A stretch of DNA of 5,318 bases, from contig VAXS01000095.1 of assembly GCA_005883255.1 (NCBI GenBank), positions 1 through 5,318 of the forward strand. The letters run 5' to 3'. The stretch is from Actinomycetota bacterium (GTDB taxonomy: Bacteria; Actinomycetota; Thermoleophilia; Solirubrobacterales; Solirubrobacteraceae). Positions 1-5,318 of the stretch are shown here, piece after piece. The notes beneath the pieces are model-generated. The model did not search any database and was not told the DNA's origin. It was given only the letters and a program-made list of their open reading frames with translations. The position numbers and the translations under genes were made by a program. Positions within the stretch are counted from its first letter, which is position 1; each line of letters starts with the position of its first letter.

Positions 1-105
1 GAACGCCAGACCCAGCAGCCGCGCCCGGAACGAGTGCGCGCGCCGGACCTCCAGTCCCGGGAAGCCGGGGGCGGGCGGGAGCCGGGCCAGGCGGGGCGGC
101 AGCAC
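1..105 (-). CDS. Probable DUF192-family protein, N-terminal 35 codons only (runs off the left edge)
   Basis: On the minus strand a GTG start at 105 opens a frame that stays open to the window edge. The visible peptide begins MLPPRLARLP and ends SFRARLLGLAF. The ending resembles the start of DUF192 proteins, where an 'FRARLLGLA' stretch follows a short basic, proline-rich leader. DUF192 is a small conserved domain of uncertain function, so no role is assigned. The start lies 25 nt beyond the xseB stop on the same strand, so it is probably the next gene of the xse transcript. GGAG directly abuts the GTG, which is too close for a normal ribosome binding site, and the exact start is uncertain. 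No in-frame start was found in the spacer upstream. Only about a quarter of the protein is visible, so the family call rests on one short motif. Confidence 0.5.
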   Translation of the reverse strand, partial: MLPPRLARLPPAPGFPGLEVRRAHSFRARLLGLAF

Positions 106-130
106 CTCCGGGAGGAGGCGCCGGCCGGGG

Positions 131-376
131 CTAGCTCGCCCCGGCCCCGTTCGGCCGGCCGGCCTCGAGGCGCTCGACCAGCTCGTCCAGGCGAAGCTCC
201 TCGAGCCCGCGGCCCACAGCCTCGAGCTCGGTCGCGCAGTGGTCGACGAGCTCGCGGCCCTCGCGACACAGGTCGAGGGTCTCGCGCAGCCCGGCCTCGC
301 CGGAGTCGAGGCGCTTGATGATCTCCTCGATCCGGGCGGCCGCGGCCTCGTAGGTCAGCTGTTCCTGCTCGATCAC
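131..376 (-). CDS. xseB: Exodeoxyribonuclease VII small subunit
   Basis: This encodes the small subunit of exonuclease VII, the cytoplasmic nuclease that degrades single-stranded DNA to oligonucleotides from both ends. Several small helical XseB subunits bind one XseA. The product is 81 aa, about the usual length (E. coli XseB is about 80 aa). It shows the family pattern: LTYEAAAARIEEIIKRLDSG (residues 7-26), then a LRETLDLCREGRELVDHC stretch (about 30-47), then a helix rich in Glu and Leu. The GTG start at 376 is chosen because the family motif begins a few residues later, GTGA overlaps the xseA stop by 4 nt, and a GGAGGA lies 9 nt upstream. The overlap suggests translational coupling with xseA, which would help keep the small subunit in excess. 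A longer open frame extends to 1201 on this strand, but that upstream part is only the out-of-frame shadow of xseA. Confidence 0.93.
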   Translation of the reverse strand: MIEQEQLTYEAAAARIEEIIKRLDSGEAGLRETLDLCREGRELVDHCATELEAVGRGLEELRLDELVERLEAGRPNGAGAS

Positions 377-1758
377 TCCTGGGAATCCTCCACCCGGGCC
401 CGGACGCTTCCGTCGTGGAAGCGCACCCGCAGCTCCGCGGCCGCCGTCGCCTCGGCGGCGCCGGTGACCAGCTGCCCGCCCTCGCCCTCCACCAGCGCGT
501 AGCCGCGGGCCAGGGTCCGGTCGGGATCGTGGGCCGCCAGGGCGAGGGCCAGGCGCTCGAGATCTCGCCCCCGCCGCCGGCTGGCTGCGGTCCCCGCGCG
601 CCGCAGCTCGGCCGCGCCGCGCCGCAGCGCCACGGCCTCGCGGGCGCGGTCGAGGCCGGCCGCCGCCGCCTTGCGCTCGACCACCAGCAGGCGCCGGGCG
701 CTGTGCGCGCGACGGTCGGCCAGCCCCCGCCGCGCCGCCGCCCGCAGCTCGCGCAACTGCTGGTGCAGCCGCACCCGGTGGCGGGCGACGTGCTCGGCGG
801 GCGCCCGCGACAACGCGGCCAGCGTGCGCGCCCGGGCGAGCACTCCCTCGCGCCCGTGGCGCTGCAGGCGCCGACCGGCCCGCGCCAGGTCCAGGCGGGC
901 CTGCTCGCAGTGCAGCGGGACCGCCGCCTCGGCGGCGTGCGTGGGCGTCGAGCAGGAGACGGCCGCCACGTCGTCCAGCAGCGTGCGGTCGGTGTGGTGG
1001 CCCACCGACGCGATCACCGGGACCGCCAGCAGGGCCACCGTCCGGCACAGCGTCTCGTCGCAGAACGCGAACAGGTCGGCCAGCGAGCCGCCGCCCCGGG
1101 CCACCACGATCGCGTCCACGTCCGCGCAGGCCGCCAGGTCCTGCAGCGCGCGGGCGATCTGAGGCGCGGCGTGGCGGTCCTGCACGGGCGCGAAGGCCCA
1201 CACCAGCCGTCCGCCCCAGCCCCGGCGCCGCAGCCCGGCCAGGACGTCGTCGCGCGCCTTGCCCCGCTCGCCTGTGACCACGCCGATCGCCCGGGGCACG
1301 GCGCGGCGCGCCAGCCGCTTCTGCGGCTCGAACAGGCCCTCGACCGCCAGCTGCTTGCGCAGCCGGTCCAGCTGGGCCAGGAGGTCACCCTCGCCCGCCA
1401 CCCGCAGGTCCTCCACCAGGAAGCTGAACGAGGGGGACGAGGTCCGCGAGCCGGGGTAGTAGTCCGGCCCGCCCGCCACCACCACCTGGGCGCCGTCGGC
1501 CAGCGCCGCCGGCGCCAGCCCGCAGGCCTCGAACTCGCTGCGCCACATCGAGCAGGGCACGGCGCCGGCGGCGTCGCGCAGCTCGAAGTAGACCTTGGCT
1601 CGGCTGCCGCCCAGGTTCCACACCTCGCCGAACAGCTGGACGCGGGCCCGCTTGCGCAGCTCCTCCCGCAGCTTGGCGGCGTAGGCGCCCACCGGAAACG
1701 GGCCGGCGGCCGGGCTGCCGGGGATGCCCGCGGGCCGGGGGGTGGGCTCGCTAGCCAA
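373..1758 (-). CDS. xseA: Exodeoxyribonuclease VII large subunit
   Basis: This is the catalytic subunit of exonuclease VII, which acts on single-stranded DNA in repair and in clearing DNA ends. The 461 aa length fits the family (E. coli about 456). An OB-fold DNA-binding region spans roughly residues 20-120, with VQLFGEVWNL at 40-49 and KVYFELRD at 55-62. The catalytic domain follows: GVVTGERGKARDDVL (159-173), APVQ (190-193), ARGGGSLADLFAFCDE (220-235) and PVIASVGHHTD (247-257). A long Arg- and Ala-rich helical region covers about 285-405, then the C-terminal DPDRTLARGYALV (411-423). Arg221, His254 and Asp257 occupy positions known to matter in E. coli XseA. The usual GHETD is GHHTD here. 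The start is a TTG at 1758, overlapping the upstream oxidoreductase stop by 8 nt and without a clear ribosome binding site. A GTG at 1692 (Val23) is possible but would cut into the conserved N-terminal strand. Confidence 0.95.
   Translation of the reverse strand: MASEPTPRPAGIPGSPAAGPFPVGAYAAKLREELRKRARVQLFGEVWNLGGSRAKVYFELRDAAGAVPCSMWRSEFEACGLAPAALADGAQVVVAGGPDYYPGSRTSSPSFSFLVEDLRVAGEGDLLAQLDRLRKQLAVEGLFEPQKRLARRAVPRAIGVVTGERGKARDDVLAGLRRRGWGGRLVWAFAPVQDRHAAPQIARALQDLAACADVDAIVVARGGGSLADLFAFCDETLCRTVALLAVPVIASVGHHTDRTLLDDVAAVSCSTPTHAAEAAVPLHCEQARLDLARAGRRLQRHGREGVLARARTLAALSRAPAEHVARHRVRLHQQLRELRAAARRGLADRRAHSARRLLVVERKAAAAGLDRAREAVALRRGAAELRRAGTAASRRRGRDLERLALALAAHDPDRTLARGYALVEGEGGQLVTGAAEATAAAELRVRFHDGSVRARVEDSQE
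386..391 (-). promoter_or_regulatory. Ribosome binding site for xseB inside the end of xseA
   Basis: The minus strand reads GGAGGA here, 9 nt before the GTG at 376 and within the last codons of xseA. It is the clearest Shine-Dalgarno sequence in the window and supports the overlapping start chosen for xseB. Confidence 0.6.
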
Positions 1759-2800
1759 CGCGCTGGGAGGTCGCCGCCCGCGCGATCAGCCCGACCGTGG
1801 CCGCCCGGTCGCCGCTGGGCACCGCGACCAGGGTCGTGGCCCCGGCTGCCTCGTACTCGGCCAGGCGGTCGGCCAGCCGGTCGGGCGTGGTGGCGATTGC
1901 GCCGAAGTCGACCAGGTCGTCGGGGATCTCGGCCACCGCGCCGGCCCGGTCGCCGGCCAGGAAGCGCTCCTGGCAGGCGCGCGCCGGCGCGCCGAAGCCG
2001 TAGCGCTCGGCCAGGTCGACGTAGAAGTTCTTCTCCGGCGCGCCCATCGCGCCCAGGTAGAAGGCCAGCCAGGGGCGCGCGGCGTCGCGGGCCGCGGCCA
2101 GGTCCTCGTCCACCGCCACCGGGACGACCGGCGCGATGTCGACGTCCGCCGGCGACCGGCCCGCCGCCTCCGCGCCCTCGCGCAGCGGGTCCAGCAGGAC
2201 GTCGGGCGCCCGCGGCGTGAACATGAACGGCAGCCAGCCGTCCGCCAGCTCGCCCACCTGGCGGACCGCGCGAGGCCCGATCGCCCCCAGGTAGATCGGG
2301 ATCCGCTCCTGCACCGGGCGGGCGAGCAGCCGCAACGGCTTGCCCAGGCCGGTGCCCGCGCCCTCGGGCAGCGGCAGCGTCCACTCCTCGCCTTGGTACT
2401 CCAGCGGCGCCTCGCGGGCCAGAATCGCCCGCACGATCTCGACGTACTCGCGCGTGCGCCGCAGCGGGCGGGCGAAGGGCACGCCGTACCAGCCCTCGGA
2501 CACCTGCGGGCCCGAGACGCCGAGGCCGAGCCGGAAGCGCCCGCCGGAGAGCACGTCGAGCGTGGCGGCGGCCATCGCGGCCGCCGCGGGCTGGCGCGCG
2601 GGGATCTGCATCAGCCCCGACCCGAGTCCCACGCGCTCGGTCCGCGCCGCCAGCAGACCCAGCACCGACACCGCGTCCTGCCCCCAGGCCTCCGACACCC
2701 AGACCGAGTCCAGCCCCAGCTCGTCGGCCAGCACCGCCAGCTCGACCTGCTCCTCCGGCGAGAACCAGGGCCAATAGGCCAGGAAGATCCCGATCCGCAT
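1751..2800 (-). CDS. LLM-class F420-dependent oxidoreductase, Rv3520c-like
   Basis: This is a luciferase-like monooxygenase-fold (TIM barrel) oxidoreductase expected to use the deazaflavin F420 as hydride carrier in the cytoplasm. Its substrate cannot be read from sequence. The 349 aa product has the family N-terminus MRIGIFLAYWPWF, then LGLDSVWVSEAWGQDA (28-43), LGSGLMQIPAR (59-69), LDVLSGGRFRLGLGVSGPQV (81-100) with EGWYGVPF following, RTREYVEIVRAI (115-126) and IPIYLGAIGP (167-176). The GVSGPQV-EGWYG block and GTGLGKPL are what I recall of the Mycobacterium tuberculosis Rv3520c group, which sits among cholesterol-catabolism genes. An upstream in-frame start at 2839 would add 13 residues and overlap the divergent gene; the ATG at 2800 is preferred because the barrel's first strand starts there. 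No clear ribosome binding site precedes it. xseA follows with an 8 nt overlap. F420 use is inferred from family. Confidence 0.88.
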   Translation of the reverse strand: MRIGIFLAYWPWFSPEEQVELAVLADELGLDSVWVSEAWGQDAVSVLGLLAARTERVGLGSGLMQIPARQPAAAAMAAATLDVLSGGRFRLGLGVSGPQVSEGWYGVPFARPLRRTREYVEIVRAILAREAPLEYQGEEWTLPLPEGAGTGLGKPLRLLARPVQERIPIYLGAIGPRAVRQVGELADGWLPFMFTPRAPDVLLDPLREGAEAAGRSPADVDIAPVVPVAVDEDLAAARDAARPWLAFYLGAMGAPEKNFYVDLAERYGFGAPARACQERFLAGDRAGAVAEIPDDLVDFGAIATTPDRLADRLAEYEAAGATTLVAVPSGDRAATVGLIARAATSQRVG

Positions 2801-2828
2801 GGCCGCGAGCGTACTAGCATGCCCGGCC
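2801..2828. promoter_or_regulatory. 28 bp divergent intergenic region between oxidoreductase and acyl-CoA dehydrogenase genes
   Basis: Only 28 bp separates the ATG on the minus strand (2800) from the GTG on the plus strand (2829). The middle reads GTACTAGCATGC, the only AT-containing patch in otherwise GC-rich sequence. TACTAG (2812-2817) on the plus strand, or TAGTAC on the minus strand, could serve as a weak -10 element for either direction. Any -35 element would then lie inside the opposite gene. Neither start has a Shine-Dalgarno sequence, so very short or leaderless transcripts are possible. The promoter assignment is inference; the spacing is seen directly. Confidence 0.4.
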
Positions 2829-3812
2829 GTGGATCTCACCCTGTCGCCGGAGGAGGAGGCGTTCCGGGACGAGCTGCGGGCGTGGGTGGCCGAGCACCAT
2901 CCCGGCCGCGAGCCGGAGGGCGACGAGGCGGCCTTCCAGTTCCGCCGCGACTGGCAGAAGCAGCTCTACGACGCCGGCTGGGCCGGCGTGTCGTGGCCGC
3001 GCGAGTACGGCGGCCGGGGCGCCACGCTGGTCGAGCAGGCCATCTTCAACGAGGAGATGGTGCGCGCGCGGGCGCCCCAGCTGGCCAACGTGCTGGGCCT
3101 GGCGATGGGCGGCCCCACCGTCATCGCCCACGGCACCGAGGAGCAGCGCCAGCGCTTCCTGACCCCGATCCTCTCCGCCGACGAGATCTGGTGCCAGGGC
3201 TTCTCCGAGCCCGACTCGGGGTCCGACCTGGCCTCGGCCGTCCAGGTCCGGCCGCTGCGCCAGATCACCGGCGAGGCGGAGTTCAACGAGCTGTTCCTGG
3301 AGGAGGCGCGGATTCCCGACGAGAACATCGTCGGCGGCGAGGGCAACGGCTGGAACGTGGCCATCACCACGCTGATGCACGAGCGGGCGACGCTGGCCTT
3401 CGGGCTCCAGGTGGCCGCGAAGATCGCCCTGGCCGAGCTGTTCGCGCGCGCCCGGGAGACCCCGCTCGACGGCGGCAGCGCCGCCGACGACGAGCTGATC
3501 CGCCAGCGCCTGGCCCAGCTCTACATCGAGTCCGAGGTCCTGCGCCTCAATGCCTACCGCGGCCTCACCGCCACGATGAAGTACGGCGTCCCGGGCGCCG
3601 AGGGCTCGCTGGGCAAGTGGCACTGGTCCGAGCTCAACCAGGCGCTCACCGAGCTGGCGCTGGACGTCGCCGGGCCGCGCGCCCAGTTGTGGGATGACCC
3701 CTGGACCTATCGGTTCCTGCGCGCCCGCGCCAACTCGATCGAGGGCGGCACCACCGAGATCCTCAAGAACATCGTCGCCGAGCGCGTGCTCGGCCTCCCC
3801 AGGCTGCGGTGA
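2829..3812 (+). CDS. Acyl-CoA dehydrogenase lacking most of its central beta-domain (internal in-frame deletion)
   Basis: This belongs to the flavin-dependent acyl-CoA dehydrogenases, which form the alpha-beta double bond of acyl-CoA thioesters. The product is 327 aa, whereas relatives are normally about 380-400. The N-terminal helical domain is normal (LTLSPEEEAFRDELRAW, GWAGVSWPREYGG at 50-62, EEMVRARAPQ, AMGGPTVIAHGTEEQ). After WCQGFSEPDSGSDLAS (121-136) the chain jumps through Ala-Val-Gln to VRPLRQITGEAEFNELF (140-156). Roughly 55-60 residues normally lie here, including the W-T-S segment that contacts FAD. The C-terminal helical domain is intact, ending RANSIEGGTTEILKNIVAERV (300-320). 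At the medium-chain enzyme's catalytic Glu position there is Gly306, so a base would have to come from the IESEVLRLNAYRG helix (233-245), as in FadE26-type and isovaleryl-CoA enzymes. GTG at 2829 is chosen by homology. The stop overlaps the next gene's start by GTGA. Family call certain; function of this version doubtful. Confidence 0.85.
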   Translation: MDLTLSPEEEAFRDELRAWVAEHHPGREPEGDEAAFQFRRDWQKQLYDAGWAGVSWPREYGGRGATLVEQAIFNEEMVRARAPQLANVLGLAMGGPTVIAHGTEEQRQRFLTPILSADEIWCQGFSEPDSGSDLASAVQVRPLRQITGEAEFNELFLEEARIPDENIVGGEGNGWNVAITTLMHERATLAFGLQVAAKIALAELFARARETPLDGGSAADDELIRQRLAQLYIESEVLRLNAYRGLTATMKYGVPGAEGSLGKWHWSELNQALTELALDVAGPRAQLWDDPWTYRFLRARANSIEGGTTEILKNIVAERVLGLPRLR

Positions 3813-4870
3813 ACTTCGACTTCAACGACGAGCAGCGCGCGATCAAGGAGTCCGCGCGCGACATGCTGGCCAGCCGCTACCCGCTGGAGGAGGTGCGGCG
3901 GCTGGCGCTCGAGCACGAGCGCGGCTTCACCGACGAGCAGTGGCGCGAGCTGACCGAGCTGGGCTGGCCGGGCATCTTCGTGCGCGAAGAGGACGGGGGA
4001 CAGGGCCTGGGCGTCGTCGAGCTGGTGATCCTGCAGGAGGAGCTGGGCTACGCGCTGGCGCCCACGCCGTTCTTCTCCAACGCCTGCGCCGGCCTCCTCC
4101 TGGCCGCCGCCGGCAGCGACGAGCAGCGCGAGCGCTGGCTGCGGCCGCTGGCGGCCGGCGAGGCACGGGGCACGCTGGCGCAGCTGGACGAGGGCGCACC
4201 GATGGAGCCCACCGGCTCGTCGCTGACCGGCACGAAGATCGCGGTGGCCGACGCCGGGTCGGCCGACTTCCTGGTGGTGGCGGTCGGCGAAGGGCGTCAC
4301 TTCGTGGTCGAGACCGGCGGGGAAGGCGTGCGGATCGAGCCCACCCGCGGGCTCGACCCCACCCGCAAGCTGTTCGCGGTCCATCTACACGGAGCCGAGG
4401 GCCACCAGCTCGAGCAGGACCCGGACGCCACCGACCGCGCCTACTGCACGATGGCCGTGGCGCTGGCCGCCGAGTCCACCGGCGTGGCCCAGCGGGCCTT
4501 GGACATGGCGGTCGAATACGCCAAGGACCGCAAGCAGTTCGACCGGCCGATCGGCGTCTACCAGGCGATCTCGCACCGCTGCGCCCAGATGCTGCTGGAG
4601 GTCGAGGGAGCGCGCTCCGTGTCCTACTACGCCGCCTGGGCGCTCGACCACGAGCCGGAGTCGGGCGCGCTGGCGGCGGCGATGGCCAAGGCCTACGCCT
4701 CCGACGCCGGCTGGCGCGTCCCCGCGTCGTCGCTGCAGGTGCACGGCGGCATCGGCTTCACCTGGGAGCACGACCTCCACTTCTTCCTCAAGCGCGGCCG
4801 GGCGAACGCCGCCGCGCTGGGCGACGCCCGCTTCCACCGCGAGCGCGTGGCCGAGCTGGCCGGCGTCTAG
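3809..4870 (+). CDS. Acyl-CoA dehydrogenase family protein, probable partner subunit
   Basis: This second acyl-CoA dehydrogenase-fold protein (353 aa) is divergent but looks complete. The N-terminal domain has FDFNDEQRAIKESARDML (3-20), ELGWPGIFVREEDGGQGLG (50-68) and EELGYALAPTPFF (77-89). The middle domain is degenerate, with GTLAQLDEGA at 121-130. The C-terminal domain has AVEYAKDRKQFDRPIGVYQA (234-253), whose Arg241 and Gln252 fit the flavin-contact positions, and VHGGIGFTWEHDLHFFLKR (311-329). The chain ends soon after and has no YEGT-type catalytic Glu. This profile resembles the non-identical subunits of mycobacterial FadE26-FadE27 and FadE28-FadE29 enzymes, which dehydrogenate steroid side-chain CoA esters as alpha2-beta2 tetramers. 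The GTG start overlaps the preceding stop by 4 nt with only a weak AGG upstream, so translation is probably coupled to it. The natural partner would be the preceding gene. Substrate unknown. Confidence 0.87.
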   Translation: MNFDFNDEQRAIKESARDMLASRYPLEEVRRLALEHERGFTDEQWRELTELGWPGIFVREEDGGQGLGVVELVILQEELGYALAPTPFFSNACAGLLLAAAGSDEQRERWLRPLAAGEARGTLAQLDEGAPMEPTGSSLTGTKIAVADAGSADFLVVAVGEGRHFVVETGGEGVRIEPTRGLDPTRKLFAVHLHGAEGHQLEQDPDATDRAYCTMAVALAAESTGVAQRALDMAVEYAKDRKQFDRPIGVYQAISHRCAQMLLEVEGARSVSYYAAWALDHEPESGALAAAMAKAYASDAGWRVPASSLQVHGGIGFTWEHDLHFFLKRGRANAAALGDARFHRERVAELAGV

Positions 4871-4879
4871 ACGGCAAAC

Positions 4880-4909
4880 ACGACAAACCGGATCGGGTTT
4901 GTGTATTTT
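4880..4909 (+). promoter_or_regulatory. Candidate promoter for the substrate-binding protein gene, possibly giving a leaderless mRNA
   Basis: ACGACA (4880-4885) matches four of six -35 consensus bases. After an 18 bp spacer, TATTTT (4904-4909) matches four of six -10 bases. Transcription would start about 7 nt later, at or next to the ATG at 4917. No convincing Shine-Dalgarno sequence precedes that ATG; only GGG touches it. The whole 46 bp spacer is about 52% GC, far below the flanking genes. Element positions are inferred from consensus only. Confidence 0.4.
4883..4902. promoter_or_regulatory. 20 bp palindrome, candidate operator (or weak hairpin terminator)
   Basis: ACAAACC and GGTTTGT form perfect 7 bp inverted arms around a GGATCG centre. 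The left arm belongs to a near-perfect tandem repeat, ACGGCAAAC then ACGACAAAC (4871-4888), so three CAAAC half-sites occur within 31 bp. The palindrome sits between and partly over the candidate -35 and -10 elements, where a bound dimeric repressor would block transcription of the sulfate-binding protein gene. Alternatively the hairpin, followed by GTGTATTTT, could weakly terminate the dehydrogenase transcript, but the T-run is interrupted and starts late. I favour the operator reading; the regulator is unknown. Confidence 0.5.
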
Positions 4910-4916
4910 CCACGGG

Positions 4917-5318
4917 ATGAACATCTCGAAGACGAAACTGCTGCCGGTCGTCCCTGTCCTCGCCGCCCTCGCCCTCGGGCTGGCGGCGTGCGGGAGCTCG
5001 TCATCCGGCGGCAACAAGCTCGCACTGGTCGCCTACTCGACGCCCAAGGAGGCCTACGCCGACATCATCCCCGCCTTCGACCGCACGGCCGGGGGCAAGG
5101 GGGTCACGTTCAGCCAGTCCTACGGAGCCTCCGGCGACCAGAGCCGGGCGGTGGCCGCTGGCCTGCCGGCCGACGTGGTGGCGTTCTCGCTGGCGCCGGA
5201 CGTGAACAAGCTGGTCGACAAGGGCCTCGTCGCCCCCGGCTGGGACCAGGACGCCTACCACGGCATGGTCACCGACTCGGTCGTGGTGCTCGCCGTCCGC
5301 AAGGGGAACCCCAAGCAC
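4917..5318 (+). CDS. Sulfate/thiosulfate ABC transporter substrate-binding lipoprotein, 5' part (runs off the right edge)
   Basis: This is the extracytoplasmic binding protein that would deliver sulfate or a similar oxyanion to an ABC importer. The 134 visible residues start with a lipoprotein signal: Lys5 and Lys7, a hydrophobic stretch (8-22) and lipobox LAAC, with Cys25 the lipidated residue. A Ser/Gly linker follows. The mature part shows the Sbp/CysP family pattern: AYSTPKEAYADIIPAF (39-54), FSQSYGASGDQSRAVAAGLP (65-84) with the Ser/Gly-rich ligand loop, ADVVAFSLAPDVNKLVDKGL (85-104) and VVVLAVRKGNPK (122-133). The family is usually about 330-350 aa, so over half is missing, but no defect is seen. 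The ATG at 4917 is set by the signal peptide. The gene follows the dehydrogenases after 46 bp containing its own candidate promoter and operator, so it is probably a separate unit, likely leading into permease and ATPase genes beyond the window. Confidence 0.9.
   Translation, partial: MNISKTKLLPVVPVLAALALGLAACGSSSSGGNKLALVAYSTPKEAYADIIPAFDRTAGGKGVTFSQSYGASGDQSRAVAAGLPADVVAFSLAPDVNKLVDKGLVAPGWDQDAYHGMVTDSVVVLAVRKGNPKH

Noticed and set aside
34..318. A 94-codon open frame on the plus strand near the left edge
   Set aside because: It is antisense to xseB and the DUF192-like start, and is Arg/Pro/Ala-rich with no family resemblance.
415..2220. A 601-codon open frame on the plus strand
   Set aside because: It lies antisense to xseA and the oxidoreductase, is Arg/Pro/Gly-rich with no recognisable motif, and is the kind of long chance frame that very high GC produces because stop codons are rare.
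1014..2774. A 586-codon open frame on the minus strand
   Set aside because: It is an alternative frame of the oxidoreductase and xseA, with no domain signature.
3230..3250. A frameshift or sequencing indel explaining the shortened dehydrogenase
   Set aside because: The frame is correct on both sides and the missing part is not found in any other frame nearby, so whole codons are absent. A larger in-frame deletion or an assembly collapse fits better.
1724..3697. A 657-codon open frame on the plus strand crossing the divergent promoter region
   Set aside because: It is antisense to the oxidoreductase and out of frame with the dehydrogenase, both of which have clear family motifs. Its composition is low-complexity Arg/Gly/Pro.
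4883..4909. A classical Rho-independent terminator after the dehydrogenase operon
   Set aside because: The stem is only 7 bp with a 6 nt loop, and GTGTA separates it from a run of just four T. The location over a candidate promoter makes an operator more likely, though weak termination is not excluded.
3694..4920. A 408-codon plus-strand open frame over the second dehydrogenase
   Set aside because: It is shifted relative to the dehydrogenase frame at 3809-4870, which carries all the conserved motifs.
4385..5318. Minus-strand open frames over the end of the second dehydrogenase and the binding-protein gene
   Set aside because: They are antisense shadows. The plus strand here encodes a clear dehydrogenase C-terminus, a lipoprotein signal and a sulfate-binding protein core.

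Overview
This 5.3 kb window is very GC-rich throughout its genes, with C or G at most third codon positions, GTG and TTG starts, and tightly packed, overlapping genes. Together with an F420-type luciferase-like oxidoreductase and an actinobacterial style of exonuclease VII large subunit, this points to a high-GC actinobacterium. My best guess is the class Thermoleophilia (Solirubrobacterales or relatives), judged from remembered protein similarity and not from a search.

Left half, minus strand (1-2800): a compact run read right to left. It starts with an Rv3520c-type LLM-class F420-dependent oxidoreductase, followed by exonuclease VII large subunit (xseA, start overlaps the previous stop by 8 nt), exonuclease VII small subunit (xseB, GTGA overlap with xseA), and the first 35 codons of a probable DUF192-family protein that runs off the left edge. 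A genome-maintenance nuclease is therefore apparently co-transcribed with a redox enzyme of probable lipid or steroid-type metabolism.

Right half, plus strand (2829-4870): only 28 bp separates the divergent start codons of the oxidoreductase and a two-gene acyl-CoA dehydrogenase unit. The two dehydrogenase genes overlap by GTGA and look like the two subunits of a heteromeric (FadE26/FadE27-like) enzyme. The first is the main anomaly of the window: it reads cleanly in frame, but most of the central beta-domain, including the usual FAD-contacting W-T-S segment, is missing between the SEPDSGSDLAS motif and the VRPLRQITGE motif.

Right end (4871-5318): a 46 bp AT-richer spacer carries a 20 bp palindrome, an extra CAAAC half-site and a plausible promoter. 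It precedes the 5' part of a lipoprotein gene for a sulfate/thiosulfate ABC transporter substrate-binding protein, cut by the window edge. The spacer looks like a regulated, possibly leaderless, promoter for sulfur uptake.

No RNA genes, insertion sequences, CRISPR arrays or integrase genes were seen. I do not see a wholly new system; the truncated dehydrogenase, the shared divergent promoter region and the putative sulfur-uptake operator are the points most worth following.
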